From positions 62,001-126,000 of the forward strand of contig CALNHX010003578.1 of assembly GCA_940337035.1 (NCBI GenBank): DNA of 64,000 bases, read 5' to 3'. Below the pieces are notes generated by a model. The model ran no database searches. It was not told where the DNA came from and saw only the letters and a program-made list of their open reading frames with translations. Shown piece by piece: positions 33,084-44,884 of the stretch (positions are counted from its first letter, which is position 1; every line of letters begins with the position of its first letter). The translations under genes were made by a program, and so were the position numbers. Source of the stretch: Agriotes lineatus (taxonomy: Eukaryota > Arthropoda > Insecta > Coleoptera > Elateridae).

Positions 33084-35771
33084 GCGTACCCGGGAAACCA
33101 TTGCGATTTTGCATACGAACCTATTATCGCAATGGTGATTCGATCGTGGCTGCTCAACGTTTGTATCGTGCAGAATTCAATGTACGGAATGCACCAAAGG
33201 ACGATACCATCAGAAAATGGATTCGAATGTTTAAGAATACCGGCTCGTGTGTAAAAATTCACAATACAGGTCGCCCGCGCTCTGTTCGAACTCAAGAAAG
33301 GATCGAGGAAGTGCGAGTTTTAGTGCGTCAAAATCCATCTCAGTCAGTTCGCAAACGCAGTCAAGGACTTAACAAATTGTCATTGCACAAAATTTTGAAG
33401 CAAGATTTACGTCTTACAGCCTACAAAATTCAGCTCGTTCAAGAATTGCAGGTTACCGACTATCCTCGTCGACTGGATTTTGCAAATGAAATGCTTCAAC
33501 GCTTCCCAACGTTTGAAAACATTCTGTTTAGCGACGAAGCAAACTTTCACTTAAACGGGCATGCAAACAAACAAAACTGCCGCTACTGGGCCAGCGAAAA
33601 TCCAAGAAAGAAACAAGAACGTGTTACATCAACAATTGCCGATGGTAAATCGGAACATGCTCGCACTAACTCAGGAGAAGGGTCGTGGGCAACTTACCTT
33701 CCAAAAAAACTACAGATCGAACGGATAAGGGCGCCAAGGGGTTTGCAGCCTTATGTTCCACTCGTTCGTTTAAGCAAAAAAAACCACTAAACTCGCTCAA
33801 GATAGCAATGCAACGTAAACAATAAAACAAAACCCACAGAGTGATAAATCGTATAATATTCTAATATTTAATGTATCGGATAACAGGGAGGCATGAAATT
33901 GTTTTGTAATTACTGGCATAAAGTACACAGACAAGACTAGCACAAAATAAATATATATCACAGTAGGCAAATATATATCACATTATTACTTATTTCACAA
34001 ATTCAATCGGGTGCATCCGAAATCGCAGCTAGGCTGACGGCCTCGTAACTAATTTCTAAATGGACTTACTTTCAGCCCTAAATTTGGCCAAAACACATTA
34101 ATTAATAGCAACCCGAAGGCTAAGAGAATGTCACCGTTGTATTGCGTTCCATTTTTTTGTATGTATCAAGTTAATAATTTACGGATACCCACGTAAGCAA
34201 TCAGATCTGTCTGCCCTATGGAAATAAGCACTGCTGAATACTGTTCCAGCTATTTTAATTAATCCGAAGGAGCATGGAACTATCGCAACTAGGTTTGCCA
34301 CTCGCTCAGCGAAATTTCAATCCAAATTGAGCTTCGGCGACATTACTTTAAAATAAGCACAGCGTAAGCTCGCACTTCGTGTGACCCTTGATTACAACAA
34401 TTACTTGCGGTGAAGCCGCTAATAACACAACCCTATATGAATTGCTAAACAAGATAACGCAGGCAATTGAAAATTCCAGTGCATCCTAGCAGTTAACGAA
34501 CATAATACTATGCCGCACAACGAAATCGTTTTGAGAGTTCGTATAACAAAATGCAAAATAATCGAGGTAGGTTTCAAACCAAACTCGGCATCAAGAGGTC
34601 ACTCCAAACACCAGGGGGCTGCTCCTCAGGAAAGCTGTGAGCCACCACAAACAGGACTCTGCCTCAAATCTCTCCGAGGGGTGTGCGAAGAACTACAGCC
34701 ATCGACTTTGGGATGATCTCAGCCCGAAGCAAGGAGCTGAGTAAACACAACCAAAATTAGTGGTCGAATAAGAAGAGAGAAGCGTGCTTACCCAGAAAAG
34801 CCTGAATTCGCTTAACAGCAAAATGTGCTTTTACACAATCAGAGGACTTGGTAACTTTTCTGGCCCATCGACGGAAAGGATGTTAAAATAGCGGCTGCCA
34901 CAACAACTAGGTTCTTTGGGCGTCCTTTACGAACCCTTCTTTCAGTTCAGCTTCCTACATGGGAGACGATGCACCTCGAAGATTGTCCAAACAAACCATT
35001 TAGCGGGCAGACATCTTAGCAAGCAACTTTTCACCAAAAACGGACGCTTCCCTAACGCCATCTCACGACAACGGCGGAAGTTGTTGGTGCCGATAATACA
35101 GAGCCCTGAACCGGTATTTTAAATACGAACTTCCCAAAGAGAAAATAGAAACCTGTATTTCCACTAGAACTGTTTCAATTGCGATTTGAATTGTCCGAAA
35201 ACGACAGGTTGCCTGCCAATCAGGCGGAGAGTACTGCATAATTACGAGAAAACAATTCATTGGTTTCAAACGACCATTACATAGCCCAAAAGTTGTTGTG
35301 TGGGCTGCTATGTCTTCTGAAGGCATCATTGGCCCTTACTTTTTTGAGGACCAGCGAGGGCGAGCACTTACGGTAAACAGTGAACGGTATTGCGACATGT
35401 TAAGGAACTTTTTAGCTCCACAACTGCAGGAGTTTGAAGGTTTTAATGCAGAAACATGGTTTCACCAAGATGGGGCCACTTGCCACACCTCCAACCAATC
35501 GCTTGCGGTTGTCAATCAACTCTTCCCACAAAAAGTGATCTCTCGTCGAGGCACCATCAACTGGCCTCCGAGAAGCCCCGATCTTACACCCCTTGATTAT
35601 TTCTTGTGGGGATACCTTAAAGAGAGAGTTTATGCAAACAACCCATGAACTATACAGCAATTAAAGCATAACATCCGCACCGAAATGGCCGTCATTTCTA
35701 GAGAGATGTTTATACGCGTGATGGCCAATTTCCGTTCTCGGTTACAGTTAATTTTCCAAAGTTTTGTCTAA
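33084..35771 (+). pseudogene. DD41D mariner transposase, interrupted
   Basis: First part: RTYYRNGDSIVAAQRLYRA and KDDTIRKWIRMFKNTGS (first HTH), LNKLSLHKILKQDLRL (second HTH), TFENILFSDEANFHLNG (first Asp) up to ASENPRKK. After the insert: FKRPLHSPKVVVWAAMSS, GIIGPYFFED, WFHQDGATCHTSN (second Asp) and WPPRSPDLTPLDYFLWG (third Asp, 41 residues after the second). One stop follows VYANNP near 35646, and the C-terminus ends FRSRLQLIFQSFV at 35771. Catalytic residues are intact but the insertion and the stop inactivate it. It cuts and pastes its element at TA. Confidence 0.9.
33617..35247. mobile_element. Unclassified 1.6-kb insert in the mariner
   Basis: The mariner frame is interrupted after CCAAGAAAGAAACAA and resumes after GAGAAAACAA; the matching GAAACAA-like flanks suggest a short, imperfect target duplication. 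The insert starts GAACGTGTTACATCAAC and ends CTGCATAATTAC. No RT, transposase or clear inverted ends were seen. It could be a non-autonomous LTR or DNA element. Confidence 0.6.
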
Positions 35772-36883
35772 AAACCACCAAATAAATTTTTTTCCTAACT
35801 TGTTTTTTTATTGAAGTTACAATTACCCCCTACCCTTTCTGGACACGCTGTAGAAGTGTCTATGGAAGTAATAGCAACATCACCATGGACAACTGGTTTA
35901 CTTCGGTAAGTCTAGCGGGCCAGCTCTTAAATGCATCTTACAACTTAACAGTTGTTGGCACTTTGCGACACAACAAACGCATAGTGCCTCCTGAATTAAT
36001 TAATTAACCTGAAAAACAGGGAGGTGGGAAACTCCATATTTTGTTTCTGTAAGGAAAAGATCATAGTCTCATACAAAACTAAAAATAACAAAAGTGTTCT
36101 TGTTCTGTCTACAATCCATAAAGGCTCAGTTATTTGCCAGAACACTAAAAAGCCTGAAATGATCCTGCACTATAATAAAACCAATGGCGGGGTAGATGCA
36201 TTCGATCAGATGTGTGGAAGTAGAAATTGTTCGAGAAAGACTCGGAAATGGCCAATATGTATGTTTTACGGGATGCTCCACATGACCTGTATAAATTCTT
36301 GGATTATTCATAATCACAATTAACAAAGAAATAAAAAAACAGACAATCTTTAGAAAGGAATTTATGAACCAACTTCACGAGCAACCTATAAGGCCATGGT
36401 TAGAGCAGCGTTTTAGAGTGCCAACTACAACGCTCGATCAAACTTCTGATTAGCGACATAATCGAAATTCCTTTACAGGAAAACCAAGAAGAATCTTCCA
36501 CACCAAAGTGCACTACTTGTTATATGTGCCCATCAAAAAAAAGGAGAATGACGTCATTTTATTGTAACCACTGCCGTCATGCATTTTGCGCTGAACACCG
36601 TAAAAGATAGCACCATGACCCCACGACAAACCTAACAAAAAATGTATAGAATTACCACCGTTCTCATCAATGACGGTGCGCTTTGCTGCCAATGCATTGA
36701 GCAATTCGGTCGTTGTGGGTATTTTAATTTATGTGGTGTTCTGGGTATTTTAATTTATGTGGTGTTCAATTCGATGTCACCGGAATCTGCATCAACACCA
36801 GAGTTTATCAGTGTTTTTGACACTTTGTTTGATGTTATTCTTCCTTTTCAAGTGCCATATTCATATTCAAAGGTTGGCGATCA

Positions 36884-37320
36884 TCAAGGCAATTTGAATC
36901 GAGGCCGCTTATCTGAAAGTTTCTTGTTGGTGCAGTTATACCAATCTCTGTGATTCTTTACTCTTAGCCTTCTTCCTATACCTCTTTTTCTCATAATCTC
37001 TCCCTCTATAATGAGTCGTAGTATGTGATATTTTTCTCGCCTCATGATGTGTCCCAGGTACTGAATCTTCATCTTTTTAATATAGTTGGCATAACCTCTT
37101 TTGCTTTCTTCATCCGTGCTAAGACCGTGATGTTTGTTATTCTTTCCACCCATGATATTCTCAAGATGTGTTGGTATATGCATAATTCGAAACTGTCAAT
37201 ACTCTTAATGTCAATTTTGTAATTCCATAATAAGGGTACTGGCAGTATATACCACCCCTTGATTCTGACTTTCATCTCTAGACTTAAGTCTCGGTGACAT
37301 AGCGCTTTTTTCATTTTCAC
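36884..37320 (-). pseudogene. LINE reverse transcriptase C-terminal fragment
   Basis: On the minus strand, SLEMKVRIKGWYILPV, FELCIYQHILRISWVERITN and then, in a shifted frame, KIQYLGHIMRREKYHILRL and GRRLRVKNHRDWY follow each other. This is the conserved region after the RT domain in a large group of insect non-LTR elements (LGHIMR...RRGxGRR). Only the C-terminal part remains, typical of 5' truncation. Clade not decided. Confidence 0.75.
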
Positions 37321-37488
37321 AAATGTACCAAATAAGACACGCTAGGGAATTTAACTCTGCTATTCCGAAAATTCAGGACACAACAAAAAAGTTGATTTTT
37401 TTTAGAATATTTAGTTTAAAAGTCTTAAATACAAAAACAAATCCACCGTGTATTTTAGGGTGGATTGAAAATATAGCTAAAATTACTT
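37321..37488. other. Short non-coding gap between fragments
   Basis: AT-rich, with a long T-run; nothing recognised. Confidence 0.4.
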
Positions 37489-37698
37489 TTGTGTGATTTA
37501 ACAAGTAATTATAACTTTCAATATTTACTAACGCCTAGATTAACCCAAGACTGCATCGAAAATTTAGCAACATTTCGATGCAGTCTTAGATCTGCAATAA
37601 CTAACCAATTGCTGGTACCATCTGATTCTAGTAACTGCCAATTATATGCTGCACAGTGCACAGTTTATGTTGAAACGAAAAGAAATAATAAAAAATAA
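37489..37698 (+). pseudogene. P-element-type transposase fragment
   Basis: The frame reads FQYLLTPRLTQDCIENL followed by FRCSLRSAITNQLL and SDSSNCQL. The first part resembles the P/THAP9 motif (compare RLNQDVLENWF in the 25-29 kb gene) including its Glu, and the second the region that usually follows after a Gly-rich loop. The loop is missing, so it is a deleted remnant. The match is short. Confidence 0.45.
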
Positions 37699-38916
37699 CT
37701 TATCTCCTACTATAAAAATATTTTTAACGGAAATTAAAGAAACAGAAAATTCATGAAAAGGTAATTCAGAAAATTATATAATTGGTTAGCTCTACCACTG
37801 CCTTATAAAACATATCAAAATGCAGAAAGTTATGCCGAACCCCGTACTATACATATTATACTTAAGTTATATGATAATGCAAAATTACTATTTCCAAATG
37901 CAGTAACAAGTCATTTATGTAGACAAATCAATAAATATTTTGAAAACCTGTTGAGAGTCAAGTGTTGGAGTGAGAACAAAATTAGCCAACATTATCGCAA
38001 ATAATATTGAGACAGTTGGTATGTGCACATGCTGTGAAAACTTAGTTATTGACAAATATAGTAATGTTTTAATTCAATGTTGACTACAAAAACAAAACGA
38101 TAACGTTACCAAAAATAACAAAGCAAAAAAAAAATATTGCATGCATAAATTAGTATGAAAACATATGCACCCTAGTTTTATTTCCTTATTTTGTTCTATT
38201 CCTAATTCGTAAGTATTAAGGTAAGTATTGTTATTAAATGCATTCATATTTAGGTACTTCTTAAACTTTGGCCTCCGATCAAATAATACACAAGAAGAAA
38301 TACATACAAAGGTACAATTACAGACGTTTTAGTAAGTGGATAAATCCAACCATGGAACCAATTTGACACTGGATTGCAAGAAAATGAATAAAAAATGTAA
38401 AAAGGAAAATGCATCTAGAGATACTACATAAAAAACCGTTATCGAACTAACGATGCAAATGCAGCTCTAAAATAAACGGTGGAGAGCGAACCAATATGTA
38501 ACAAAATATTTATTACTACTTAAAAGGTTGCACAGAGCCTAATGTGCCACACCGTTCGAGATTCAGAAAATAAAATGCAAAATCGAGAACTAATTGGTTT
38601 CAATACCAAGTCCAAGTAGAAGGAAAACAGTAATACTGTGCCAAAACGCATTTTGAGCATTGCCTGGAATGAAGAGGTCCAGACTAAGACGCAAGATTCA
38701 AACATCATCCACAACAGTCAAGGATCTTAGAGGAATCCATGACTCACGTCTAAGCGTATAAGTATTAATTTTCTCAACAAAGTTAGGGTCTTTTTTGAAC
38801 GACCTCCAGCTCGTGAATCGCATTATTCGCGAGCAGAAACTAAATTCTAAAAGTATCTGAATTCACGTTTATCTGTAGCTCAGCTGCATCGAAAGTTCGT
38901 AGATCAAAATACAAAT
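37699..38916. other. AT-rich stretch, nothing recognised
   Basis: No coding region, terminal repeats or tandem array could be supported. Confidence 0.5.
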
Positions 38917-39090
38917 ATAATTATCTACGAAATGTTCCGAAGAAATTTAAGGAGGAATACAACGCTGGATTCGGCATTCCACGAAAGGATATTTGCAAGC
39001 CTTACGCAACATTAAAGGTGTATTTAGAACAAGCTGAACTGGACAAACATGAAATGAAAATTAAAAAACCTAAACACCAAACAAGAACTT
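38917..39090 (+). pseudogene. Small DUF7869-family fragment
   Basis: An open stretch reads NYLRNVPKKFKEEYNAGF, GIPRKDICKPYATLKVY and LEQAELDKHE. It parallels EEYNLGFFRPRKDQCRLC of the gene at 1381-3623, that is, the Cys-containing segment ahead of the catalytic region. Too short for a firm call; both flanks are unassigned. Confidence 0.4.
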
Positions 39091-39248
39091 TATTTCAGAA
39101 AAGCAGAAGTTTTTCAAGGCAATATGTGTTAAATATGAAGATATTTGCTTCGCTAATTATTTTGGAGCAATCTTGTAGGCTACATAAGTTTTTGTAGAGA
39201 CAGAAATTCTGCTGGCGATACCCAAAATTAGACTGATATTTTTTAACC

Positions 39249-41290
39249 TTCCTGGACCCGCGCGCGGACTGACGCTCCGCAGCTATTTTCAAATTAAATT
39301 AGCGGAGGGGATGTCTTTGTTTGGATGTGCTCCTCCCGTGTAGCTGCTTGACTGTAACCACTTTAATGTTAGTAGGTGGCAATTGCTTGCAAAGTGCTGT
39401 TGTTTGTGTTATAGAGCGACTTGTGGACTGGGAGTCCGCAGCGTGTACTGGTGCGCTTGAATTTCCGGTGTCACATATCATTGGTATTACAAGTAAGTGA
39501 TAAAATTTCAAACTTTTTTGTTTATTTAAGGTGCTTTTTTTATTGTACAGAATGTACTCGTATGAGAAAGAACAGGAACGATTACAAAGGTTGATGGAAG
39601 AATGTTTAACAGAAGATCAACCTGACCAAACTGTTGTGCAGTATGATGATCAATCATATAAAGACGAAAAGAAGCACTTGGAAATAGATGATCACAGTAG
39701 CGATCGTGAGCAGGATGTTTCAGAGGAAGAATATGAAGAAGTTTCTCAAGGCCCTTATTTTCTAGGGAAAGCTGCTACGTCAAAATGGGACAAACATGTT
39801 CCTAGAAATAATGTGTGAACAAGATCAGAAAATACTAAGCATTTACCGGGACCGAAGCAAATAACAAAAAATCTCAGATCTATTTTAGAAATCTGGCAAC
39901 TTTTTATTGATATGGATATGATTCGTAGAGTTGTGGAATATACTAATCAACATGCTAAACTTACAAACATTAGTGAAATTCAAGCCCTTCTTGGAATACT
40001 GTATTTAGCTGGAATACTAAAATCAGGTCCCTTGAATACTGATGAGTTATGGAATACTAAAGGAACTGGGGTAGAGTTCTTTCGTTTGACGATGGGAAAA
40101 AACAGGTTCGCGTTTCTTCTACAACATTTACGGTTCGATGATTTGGAGATCTGATTGGAAAGAAAATAAACTGATAACTTGCACCCATTAGATCTTTTTG
40201 ACACATTTGTTCATAAACGCATAACTGCCCACACACCTTTCGAAAACGTTACGGTAGACGAGAAGTTGGAAGCATTTAAAGGCAAGTGTAGTTTTCGGCA
40301 GTATATGCCAAATAAGCCAAATAAGTACGGCATCAAAATATTTGCGCTTGCAGATTCGAAAACATTTTATACCATGAACTTGGGCAGCAACCTGATGGAC
40401 CTAATGCAATAGATAATTCCACAATGGCCAAGAATCTTCTTCACGAGTACAAACACTTTTTTGGGAACTATAAAAAAAAAATAAACGAGAGTTTCCCTTA
40501 GAATTTTCTCGCCCTGTTCGTATGCCTATTGGTTTCAGTTTTTTGGGGTTTCAAAAAGATATGACTTACACCACGATGATAACGTAAATCGCGACACTGG
40601 AAAACCAGAAATAATTTTCGACTACAACGCCACGAAAGGTGCCGTTGATACAGTGGATAAATTGTGCGCAGCATATAATTGTGCTCGAAATACCAGAAGA
40701 TGGCCCATGGTTGTCCTTTATGCATTGTTAAATGTTGCTGGAATTAATTCCATGGTCTTGCATTTTTCAAATAATACAGACATAAAAATACTCAGAAGAA
40801 TGTATTTTCGTAACTTATCATTTCTTCTTATTGAAAGCCACTTTAGAACAAGAGCGCAACTACAAAACCTACCAAGAACTATGAAGGACAGAATAAGGGA
40901 AATCACTGGGGAAGAATTCCAGGACCAACTCAGGAAAATGTGGTTACTGTTAGGGGGCGTTGTGGGTACAGTGACCATAAGAAAAACCGACCTACAAAAA
41001 TGTTCTGCAAGAAATGTGCAAAATTTATGTGTGGAGAACATACTCTACGCATTTGTCCTGAATGCTATGCAACAAACATTGATTCTCATTAATTTTTTTA
41101 TATTACTGTTATAAGTACACTGCCCTAGAGGTATTATGGAAACGTATTGTTAAACGTGTTATTAAATATATCTTTCAAAATATATGTTATTTTTATTATT
41201 GGTTATATTTTTCAGTTAAAAACTCATTGCGCGGACCACTAGTCCGCAGCGAGTGCTCGTGTTTCAAAATTGAGCACAGGTCCTGGAAGG
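39249..41290 (+). mobile_element. piggyBac element with TTAA target duplication
   Basis: Ends CCTTCCTGGACC and GGTCCTGGAAGG are inverted repeats flanked by TTAA at 39245-39248 and 41291-41294, the piggyBac signature. Subterminal imperfect palindromes with a GCGGAC/GTCCGCAGC core occur near 39262, 39422 and 41230, likely transposase-binding repeats. Total 2042 bp, close to autonomous size; the gene inside is broken. Confidence 0.95.
39552..41113 (+). pseudogene. piggyBac transposase, several frameshifts, second Asp block lost
   Basis: MYSYEKEQERLQRLMEEC starts after a ttgtacag acceptor-like site. The acidic N-terminus stops at 39816. Then come SEIQALLGILYLAGILK, FLLQHLRFDD, HTPFENVTVDEKLEAFKG (first catalytic Asp), MPNKPNKYGIKIF, KGAVDTVDKLCAAYN (third Asp), RRWPMVVLYALLNVAG, and out of frame a C-terminal Cys-rich finger (FCKKCAKFMCGEH, CPECYA). 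The DNWFTS block with the second Asp is not found between 40410 and 40620, so it is deleted. Dead copy, but with ends that could be mobilised in trans. Confidence 0.88.
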
Positions 41291-41537
41291 TTAATGACTA
41301 CTTTTCTAGCACATTTCAGTGGCTATTTGTTTCAATAATTTCAAGACACTACTGATTTTCAGAAAGTGGTCATTTTAATTTCTTAATTTTTTCGGTTTTC
41401 TAAAATGGCAAATTATGGTATGAAAAGATGCAGAATGTCTTTCTCTACAAGAAACTTCTGTACATTATTGTTTAAAATAATTAGGGAAGCACATATGTTC
41501 AGATACAAAAATTACCATTGAAAACCCTATGGTGCGT

Positions 41538-43195
41538 TGTGACGTTAGCTCCGGCCGAAATTATTATTTCTACGCATTGGAATGCGTTCAAATTTCGTCC
41601 CGCTAAAATTCCGTCACATTCACCTAGAAAACATCGCCAAAGCGCGAGAAAATTGATAACACGACAAAAGCAACGTTCTGCGCCCGCATCGACAGGACGT
41701 CGTCCGGCGCATCCCTTCCAAATTTCCAGCACTGATAAAGAGTATGGTATAGTATAAATAGATAACGCACGCTGTTAGATGAACTTACGTCCACCGTCCC
41801 TGAACAGCGTCTAGCTCTAGGTCCCCTTGGGGCCTAGTTCCTGAAACCGATCCGAAACACTTCGTTCCTGCGACTAGAAATTCCTGTAGAAAATTTTCTT
41901 GTACCAGGCTAGAATAACAATCGCTTAGGGCTTCGTGGATAACGACCAGAGCGATTTGTTATAACAAATCTCGATTTCTGTAAAACCTTCGCGGCATTTG
42001 CTATAATAACAATCGCTTAGGGCTTCGTGGATAACGACCAGAGCGATTTGTTATAAACAAATCTCGATTTTTGTAAAACCTTCGCGGCATTTACTATAAT
42101 AACGATCGCTTAGGGCTTCGTGGATAACGACCAGAGCGATCTGTTATAAACAAATCTCAGCCCGTAGAAACGGCTCCTAGGACACAGACTTGTCTTTCCC
42201 CTATTTTAAAGCCCTTCAGGCAAAGCCCTCCACGCTAGTCGCAAGAACCAACACCCAACTCATTCGCAAAACTTAAAAGGGCCTCACTCTTTATTCTAGC
42301 AATAATTCCAAAACCCGTATTGAGTCAAAACACGAAACTTACTCGTAAAACCTCAGAGAGTTTCACTCGCCACTCAGAAAGTTAATAATTGGTTTCATGC
42401 ACCCCCTGCGAGTGCTTTTACACCCAAGTAAAAGTTTCAAATCCCGAAATTGACCACATAAAGTTATCCTGAAGTCAAGGTCACGACACCGGCAAAGCTC
42501 GCCGCAAAAATAGTTTTGGTATAAGAATCCAGAGCCTTACTCACCTGGAGGGGTCCTGGTTTATAAATGTCCTGAGCAGATCCGTAGTGCTTTAACTTAA
42601 CAATTAAAATCTCCGTGGTTTAATTAATAACTTTGAAGGTTATCACCGTTTCTAAACGAATTTAATACACTGTCATTTCACTTGCCAATAGAAGCTATTC
42701 GGCACTACGGATTAGGTTGGGGCAAGCCAGGCGTTCGCCCCACGTTTATTTGTAAGCACAGCCCCTGAAATAAACAAGATTGTACCCGAATTTACAATGT
42801 TCGTCCAATATAAACAAAGTTAACCTCGAATTTTTCTGTTTACAGTCTTGGCCGTTAGAGGGCGTTTACGCAAGCCACTACAGCGGTACGTGTGTGATTT
42901 TAGCGATCCGCAACCCGTACAACTCGTGAAGCAGAAAGGGTTGTCCGCCCGCCAGACGTACAAGATAGAAGAAATCATATTATTTTGTACAGAATACGGG
43001 AAATAATTTTATTAAGTTACAATGTAAATAGGTATATAAAATAAATCCCTTTGATGTTATGTGTACTTTTCTATATACTTGAGAGAGTAAATTGAACCCT
43101 GGCATCTGACTGCCCGGGACTAAAAAGTTCATTAACAGTGGTACTTATTCACGGCACAAAATTAAATAACTCAATAAGAAAACCAGGTTGTTACA
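41538..43195 (+). repeat. 5' LTR
   Basis: Contains a TATA box at 41753-41760, a 92-93 bp tandem repeat at about 41913-42155 (units starting AATAACAATCGCTTAGG, AATAACAATCG, AATAACGATCG; about 2.6 copies), and ATAAAATAAATCCC near 43033 as a possible polyadenylation signal. Very long for an LTR. Confidence 0.93.
41753..41760 (+). promoter_or_regulatory. LTR TATA box
   Basis: TATAAATA within GGTATAGTATAAATAGATAA, followed about 25-30 bases later by GTTAGATGAAC, a likely start region. The same box is at 45100-45107 in the 3' LTR. Function inferred from position and sequence. Confidence 0.6.
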
Positions 43196-44884
43196 TGGCC
43201 AGCCCGAGCAGGAACGTAATCTCAAGTATATAGTCAAGTATAATTTAGAGCCCCCAGTAACCAGCCAGGCCAGCAAATCCGAATGATGGCGCTCGAGCAA
43301 TTTATTTACCTGAAAAAATAATTAGTTATCATTTAAAGTATAATTAATTATTTTAAATATTGTACAAACCATGTTCACTGACATATACCAGAACCAGATG
43401 TTACCGCCGCTAGAACCGCTTGAAACTACCTCCAGAAATGTTGGAAAACGGCCCCATCGAGGCCACCAGCGTGTCCAACACCAGAAATCTAGAAACCACC
43501 AGAAGGGTGTCGATTCCAAGTATGGAAAAGAGGAAATCCAGCCCATAGAGGGCTCCTGTTTGAAGTCCAGGCCGTTGCAAAATTCCGATCGTCGAAGGCC
43601 AGGGCATCCACGCAACTAGGTTGCCTCCAGGTGGTCACAAAGATTCCAGAAGGTACAAAAGCCCCAGCTGAAGTCCGGAAATCAGCTTTGAGCACAGTAC
43701 TACGTTTTGGAGTCCAGATCATCCCCGATTTCGTAAGTTCCCTCCATAAAAACTTCCTCCCGAGACGTCTCCTGGTATACAGCTTCATCCTGAGAAGTAC
43801 AGCCAGCTACAAGAGACGTGGAGCATCGTGCTATCCTGCAGCGCAACCTCCCTCGCTAGAAGTCTTTGGAACGCGAACCCTCCAGGTAAATCACGTCCAG
43901 TGCGAGACCTTCAAAGTCGAAGCCATCTTCGCAGAACCGAGGTAACCTGCAAACATACACAAATGTAATTGAAATTGTAAGTTGGTCTCCGCAACCTCTA
44001 CTAATTTCTCCCAGATAAAGTTCAAATATTGTGAGAAAGTCGGTTAATCCTGTAACCTTAAAAATTTCCCACGATTGAACAAAACCTGTATGAATGCGAG
44101 TCGATACCGCGAGCTCAGCATCCGTCAGTAGCATTTGTTTTAGAATGCACCCCGTAGAATTTTATGAGCCTGTAGAATGAACGTATGAGAAGACAAACGA
44201 TTCGATACCGCGAAATCTTTAGTCTCATCTAGCCTGAAACTGCTTTCACGTGGTTGATTGCAGTCCAGGAAATTTCATTCCGCTTATCTAGATAATTCTG
44301 AAAAATTACCAGTCCCGTCCATGACCGTTGTACCCGCCAGTATTATTAATCGCATGCATGATGTTGGATGTCTCCTGAGAATGATCACGTTTTCGCCTTG
44401 GTGCCTATAAGAAGACGCCCATTCGTAGAGCATGAACCCGTAGAATTGCATGCAACCTGCCCCGGAGTACAACCTGAAAATTTTACCGAATGTTTCAAGT
44501 GAAAATGAATCCTGTAAAGATCCAGGTGGAAATTAATGTCACGACAACCGCCTGTTGACCGAAAACTGCATAAAGTTTGTCTTGTACAGAAGCAATTTCT
44601 TGTCCCAGCTTTCCGAGCTTATTTTTCCCGGCCGAGAAATCCTGAAAGAGTATAAGTTGGAAACACGACCTCTGTATTCACCCAGTTGAAAGTTCAATAA
44701 GAACATAATCTCCCTGTAGACGCTGCCAGAAGAAGCGCTAGTTACACCCATAACTTTAGAATGTATGTTGTCTGACTTGTGTGTCGATAATTCAGAGATC
44801 CCCAGGTGTTTTCCGAGCCGTATGAGGTAGCTCCATGAAGAAGACTTCCATCCACCGGCTGTTTCCTCCGTAGGAAGGGGCATG
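43196..44884 (+). other. Internal region of the LTR element, no conserved coding
   Basis: Starts with the TGGCCAGCCC primer-site candidate and ends with the purine tract. Open frames of 60-115 codons occur on both strands but show no retroviral-type motif and overlap each other. Recurrent CCAG/AGTCC-rich words at 43380-43900 give an odd composition. Probably structural or packaging sequence of a non-autonomous element. Confidence 0.7.

Larger units (their letters stand above)
32964..35850 (+). mobile_element. DD41D Tc1/mariner element inside piggyBac, itself interrupted
   Basis: Ends CAGATGTCCAGAAAGGGT (left) and ACCCTTTCTGGACACGCTG (right) are inverted repeats flanked by TA at 32962-32963 and 35851-35852. 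Subtracting the insert at about 33617-35247 leaves near 1.26 kb, normal for the superfamily. Confidence 0.9.
32702..36610 (+). pseudogene. piggyBac-type transposase, 5' truncated, split by a mariner
   Basis: Left part 32702-32961 reads YITIDEQVLEFRRRCPF, MYIIPSKPAKYRIKN and EPYLGKHKNTNGLPLGEYYV. The right part resumes at 35853 with SVYGSNSNITMDNWFTS, NASYNLTVVGTLRHNKR, then NKTNGGVDAFDQMC and a Cys-rich C-terminal finger (KCTTCYMCP, FYCNHCRHAFCAEH) ending at 36608-36610. All three catalytic Asp contexts (TIDEQ, MDNWFT, GVDAFD) are visible. Removing the mariner with one TA restores the frame exactly from KSFT to RSVYG. Stops near 36005 and later, plus the missing N-terminus, show the copy was already decaying or has decayed since. 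Confidence 0.88.

Noticed and set aside
34510..35122. Frames in the 1.6-kb insert, considered as its gene
   Set aside because: Short, without motifs, and the insert's ends are not certain.
36642..36953. 103-codon plus-strand frame
   Set aside because: Overlaps the minus-strand LINE fragment and has no recognisable domain.
41499..41757. Frames of 77-79 codons, repeated at 44792-45104
   Set aside because: They lie in the LTRs, overlap on opposite strands and resemble no known protein.
43371..43945. Frames inside the LTR element considered as a gag gene
   Set aside because: No zinc knuckle, capsid or protease motif; frames overlap in several phases.
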